From: DASSKW01 sp035701115
GTDB taxonomy: Bacteria > Pseudomonadota > Gammaproteobacteria > Natronospirales > REEB76
Assembly (NCBI GenBank): GCA_035701115.1
Contig: DASSOA010000150.1
Coordinates: 1-6,555 of the forward strand
Direction: 5' to 3'
DNA: 6,555 bases
Shown here: piece by piece, positions 4,643-6,555 of the stretch
Layout of the letters: each line of letters begins with the position of its first letter
How positions within the stretch are numbered: position 1 is the first letter of the stretch
Made by a program: the position numbers and the translations under genes
Notes under the pieces: model-generated
The model's database searches: none
Seen by the model: only the letters and a program-made list of their open reading frames with translations
What the model was told of the DNA's origin: nothing

Positions 4643-5194
4643 TCAATCGCTGACGAACGCCCAGTGCCAGGGCTCGTAGATGATGCCGTGCGGGTTGTCG
4701 CGCGGATAGGAAAGATGAAAACCGAATTCGGCGGCGTGCTCTGCGAGCCAGGCGAACGAGGGCGTGTCCTCAAACGCTTCCTGCAACGGCGGCAGGTCGG
4801 GCGCGGTAAGATCGAGCGCGCGGCCGGTGTGGTGTTCGCTGTGCCCGGGCGCGGCCATGACACTCAGAATGGACTCGATTGTTTCCCCCTGCGCCAGCTT
4901 GCGCGCGATCAGTTCACGCTGGTAATCCACGCTGCGGAACGCGGAAACAACCAGCAGCGTGACATCGTCCTGCGCCGCACGCTGATGCATTGCCTGCCAG
5001 GCATGTGCGGCAGCAGGCGTCAGCTGGCGGATGCGCTGGTTGATATCGGCGCCGATGTCGGTAAGTTCCGTCGCTTCCTCGCACAAGGGCAACCCGCGTG
5101 TGACAGCATAGTCGGCAGGAATGCCGAGCTCACGATGGATGGCGGCGATGCGTATCGCGTAGGCGTCATCGGCGGGTTCTACCAGGGAATGCAT
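4643..5194 (-). CDS. M15-family peptidase (VanY-like D-alanyl-D-alanine carboxypeptidase)
   Basis: A 183-residue protein with the zinc peptidase motifs of the VanY/LdcB group (M15B). SAFRSVDYQRELIARKL (84-100) forms the substrate-binding region. SEHHTGRALDL fits SxHxxGxAxD, with zinc ligands H121 and D128. YEPWHW gives catalytic E174 and zinc ligand H177. Such enzymes remove the terminal D-Ala or trim stem peptides of peptidoglycan. The odd point is that no signal peptide or membrane anchor is visible at MHSLVEPADDAYAIR, so its route to the periplasm, or a cytoplasmic role on recycled muropeptides, is open. The ATG at 5194 follows the stop of the upstream PEBP-like gene by 3 bp, implying translational coupling. 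A vancomycin-resistance role is not implied, as there are no van neighbours. Confidence 0.9.
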   Translation of the reverse strand: MHSLVEPADDAYAIRIAAIHRELGIPADYAVTRGLPLCEEATELTDIGADINQRIRQLTPAAAHAWQAMHQRAAQDDVTLLVVSAFRSVDYQRELIARKLAQGETIESILSVMAAPGHSEHHTGRALDLTAPDLPPLQEAFEDTPSFAWLAEHAAEFGFHLSYPRDNPHGIIYEPWHWAFVSD

Positions 5195-5197
5195 GTG

Positions 5198-5758
5198 TCA
5201 GGGCTTCTGATACGTGCCGATCAGCGTGGTCTGCGCCAGAATGTGCCCCTTCATCGCGGCCTCCAGCTTGTCTTTGGTCGGATTACGCAGATCGGGCAGC
5301 ACTGTGTCCAGCGCATACAGCTTGTGAAAGTAGCGATGACGTCCGATCGGGGGACACGGCCCGCCGTAATCGCTGCGCTTCCAGTCGTTCCTGCCGGTGT
5401 GTGTACCTGCGGGCAGATGCTTCGAGGCCCCTTCCGGCAGTTCGTGTACCGCAGGCGGAATGTCGTAGAGCACCCAGTGCACCCAGGTCATCTGCGGTGC
5501 CGCGGGATCGGGTGCATCCGGATCGTCAATGATCAGCGCAAAACTTTTGGTACCGGCTGGCGCTCCGGACCAGCTGAGCGGCGGTGACACATCCTTTCCG
5601 GTGCAGGTGAAACGCGCCGGCATCGCGGCGTTGTTCTGATACGCGGAAGACTGCAACTGAAACGTGCTACTCATGGCATATACCTCCATGCCTGCCAACA
5701 CGATCGCGCCGCACAGGAGCACGGCAAACGTACGGCGTACGGTGACGGATCGTGTCAT
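5198..5758 (-). CDS. Exported YbhB/YbcL family (PEBP, Raf kinase inhibitor-like) protein
   Basis: A 186-residue protein with an N-terminal signal peptide (TVRRTFAVLLCGAIVLAGMEVYA, likely cut after A28). The PEBP fold follows: FTCTGKDVSPPLSW (50-63), the ligand-pocket motif DDPDAPDP (78-85), then TWVHWVLYDIP with H94. The second signature, GGPCPPIGRHRYFHKLYALD (132-151), completes the anion-binding site. Bacterial PEBP proteins bind small anionic or phosphorylated ligands. Their physiological role is mostly unknown, and a kinase-regulatory role is not implied. Many homologues start near M29 without a signal, but the upstream ATG overlaps the preceding stop as ATGA (5755-5758) and supplies a proper signal peptide, so it is preferred. 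The signal places the protein in the periplasm. Confidence 0.93.
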   Translation of the reverse strand: MTRSVTVRRTFAVLLCGAIVLAGMEVYAMSSTFQLQSSAYQNNAAMPARFTCTGKDVSPPLSWSGAPAGTKSFALIIDDPDAPDPAAPQMTWVHWVLYDIPPAVHELPEGASKHLPAGTHTGRNDWKRSDYGGPCPPIGRHRYFHKLYALDTVLPDLRNPTKDKLEAAMKGHILAQTTLIGTYQKP

Positions 5759-5976
5759 GCCTGCCAGGGAACGGCGCTTTGCAGGTGTTCACGCAACGCC
5801 GTGTCGGTAAACGCCGCCAGTTCCTGTTCTGCGTCGCGCAGAGTGCCCGCCTGCATATCGCAGCAACGCAATTCGTCGCCATTGCGGCGCGAAAAGATCA
5901 GACGCAGGGCGCCATAGGAGCCGAATGTGGTGGCGGCTTCCCATTCACGACCGTCGCTGTCGCGAAACGTACGCAT
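5755..5976 (-). CDS. Small conserved-looking hypothetical protein (73 aa)
   Basis: The peptide MRTFRDSDGREWEAATTFGSYGALRLIFSRR continues with an acidic helix (AEQELAAFTDTALREHLQ) and ends SAVPWQA. It is soluble, with no signal or membrane segment, and has adjacent cysteines (CC) at residues 38-39. The RTFRDxxGxxW opening and the xSYGxxxLIF strand resemble short uncharacterised proteobacterial proteins, but I cannot name a domain. Coding is supported by its place in the operon: it starts 39 bp after the cytochrome stop, and its stop overlaps the PEBP-like start by 4 bp (ATGA). No clear ribosome binding site precedes the ATG. Confidence 0.8.
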   Translation of the reverse strand: MRTFRDSDGREWEAATTFGSYGALRLIFSRRNGDELRCCDMQAGTLRDAEQELAAFTDTALREHLQSAVPWQA

Positions 5977-6015
5977 CTGAATAGTATAAACCCACCAGCC
6001 GTCGCGGGCCCGGGT

Positions 6016-6555
6016 CTATTTGAGGAACAGCATTTTCTTCCAGATCTGATGCCCGGTGAGCGCGTGGAGTACCACGGCTCCGACATGCAGGATCAGGTAG
6101 CCGGGAATCCAGACACTTGCGGCTGCGTGGATTTCCTGCAAGGTATGCAGCCAGCCGGTGTTGCGCACGCCGGGCGTGATCAACATGGCCATGATCGTGC
6201 CGGACGCGCCCTGCCAGGTGAACAGCAGCAGCCCGAGGCTCTGCACCAGTGCATTCAGACCGTGATGGGTGACCGGCTCCGGCATCCGCAACTTCGCCGT
6301 GGTGCACAGATCACTTATGGCTGCGGCAAAACGCTCGCGCGTACAGGGCACCCAGGCGCTGAAGCGCAGCGCGCGCGGACCCAGGAAACCGTAGGCAAGT
6401 CGTGCCGCCAGAAACGCAGTGAAGGTGAGACCGATCCACATGTGAAACACGTAACCGGAATGATCGGCGCGATGGTAATCGCCGGCATCCTCGCCCAGCC
6501 ACCAGGCCCATACGCCGAAGACGGCGAGCCCGAGATGCATGATGCGGGTCGGGAC
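6016..6555 (-). CDS. Cytochrome b561-type membrane protein, N-terminus outside window
   Basis: The frame is open to the right edge and reads VPTRIMHLGLAVFGVWAWW, the expected start of helix 1 with its RxxH haem site. The first ATG in the window (6540) is therefore internal and the true start lies beyond 6555. Of 179 visible residues (numbered from the edge), four hydrophobic helices fall at about 6-20, 36-58, 98-125 and 144-166. Histidines suited to b-haem ligation include H7, H38, H143, H157 and H164, in the family-like segment LQEIHAAASVWIPGYLILHVGAVVLH split over helix 4 and its approach. Such proteins pass electrons across or within the inner membrane, as in hydrogenase b subunits or quinol-superoxide oxidoreductases. 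The electron partner here is unknown. It is the first visible gene of the operon. Confidence 0.88.
   Translation of the reverse strand, partial: VPTRIMHLGLAVFGVWAWWLGEDAGDYHRADHSGYVFHMWIGLTFTAFLAARLAYGFLGPRALRFSAWVPCTRERFAAAISDLCTTAKLRMPEPVTHHGLNALVQSLGLLLFTWQGASGTIMAMLITPGVRNTGWLHTLQEIHAAASVWIPGYLILHVGAVVLHALTGHQIWKKMLFLK

Noticed and set aside
4595..5587. 330-codon plus-strand frame opposite the peptidase and PEBP-like genes
   Set aside because: It spans two well-supported minus-strand genes and their junction, and no domain is recognisable. It is a long antisense frame caused by codon bias.
5955..5995. TATACT just upstream of the 73-residue gene as a minus-strand promoter
   Set aside because: No -35-like hexamer lies at 16-18 bp. 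Transcription would start at or after the ATG, and operon read-through explains expression.

Overview
The window looks like a piece of proteobacterial chromosome, most likely gamma- or betaproteobacterial. The evidence is an outer-membrane style envelope gene set, dRS3-like ATTCCC...GGGAAT palindromes, GGGGACAGACCACG REP-like repeats, and a GC-rich conserved operon. No rRNA, tRNA or marker gene fixes the species.

Layout: (1) 1-176, minus strand, is the N-terminal part of a HIT-family protein running off the left edge. (2) 294-3174 is an accessory island bounded by two ~450-bp inverted copies of one hairpin-rich repeat (copy A 294-743, copy B 2725-3174), each ending outward in a dRS3-like palindrome. 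Inside are two lower-GC cargo genes: an orphan PD-(D/E)XK nuclease-like protein (1002-1583) and a small exported protein or lipoprotein (1992-2489) with its own apparent promoter, leader hairpin and strong terminator. A degenerate third fragment of the repeat follows the nuclease gene. Two direct copies of a REP-like sequence bracket the lipoprotein unit, and two further short palindromic repeats are present. No transposase, integrase or RAYT gene is visible. (3) 3304-6555 is a tightly packed minus-strand operon, read right to left: cytochrome b561-type membrane protein (cut by the right edge), a small conserved-looking protein, an exported PEBP/YbhB-like protein, an M15 (VanY-like) peptidase, a 53-residue membrane protein, and cyclopropane-fatty-acyl-phospholipid synthase (cfa).

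The operon reads as an envelope module: lipid modification (Cfa), peptidoglycan peptide trimming (M15 peptidase), a membrane b-type cytochrome and an exported PEBP protein. Its promoter lies outside the window to the right. The island sits between cfa and the HIT gene, both on the minus strand, so it probably invaded an intergenic gap. The main novelty candidate is the repeat itself. Its two copies keep several hairpins while their sequence changes, including paired compensatory substitutions. That points to a structured RNA or DNA element rather than to the small ORFs it can be translated into.
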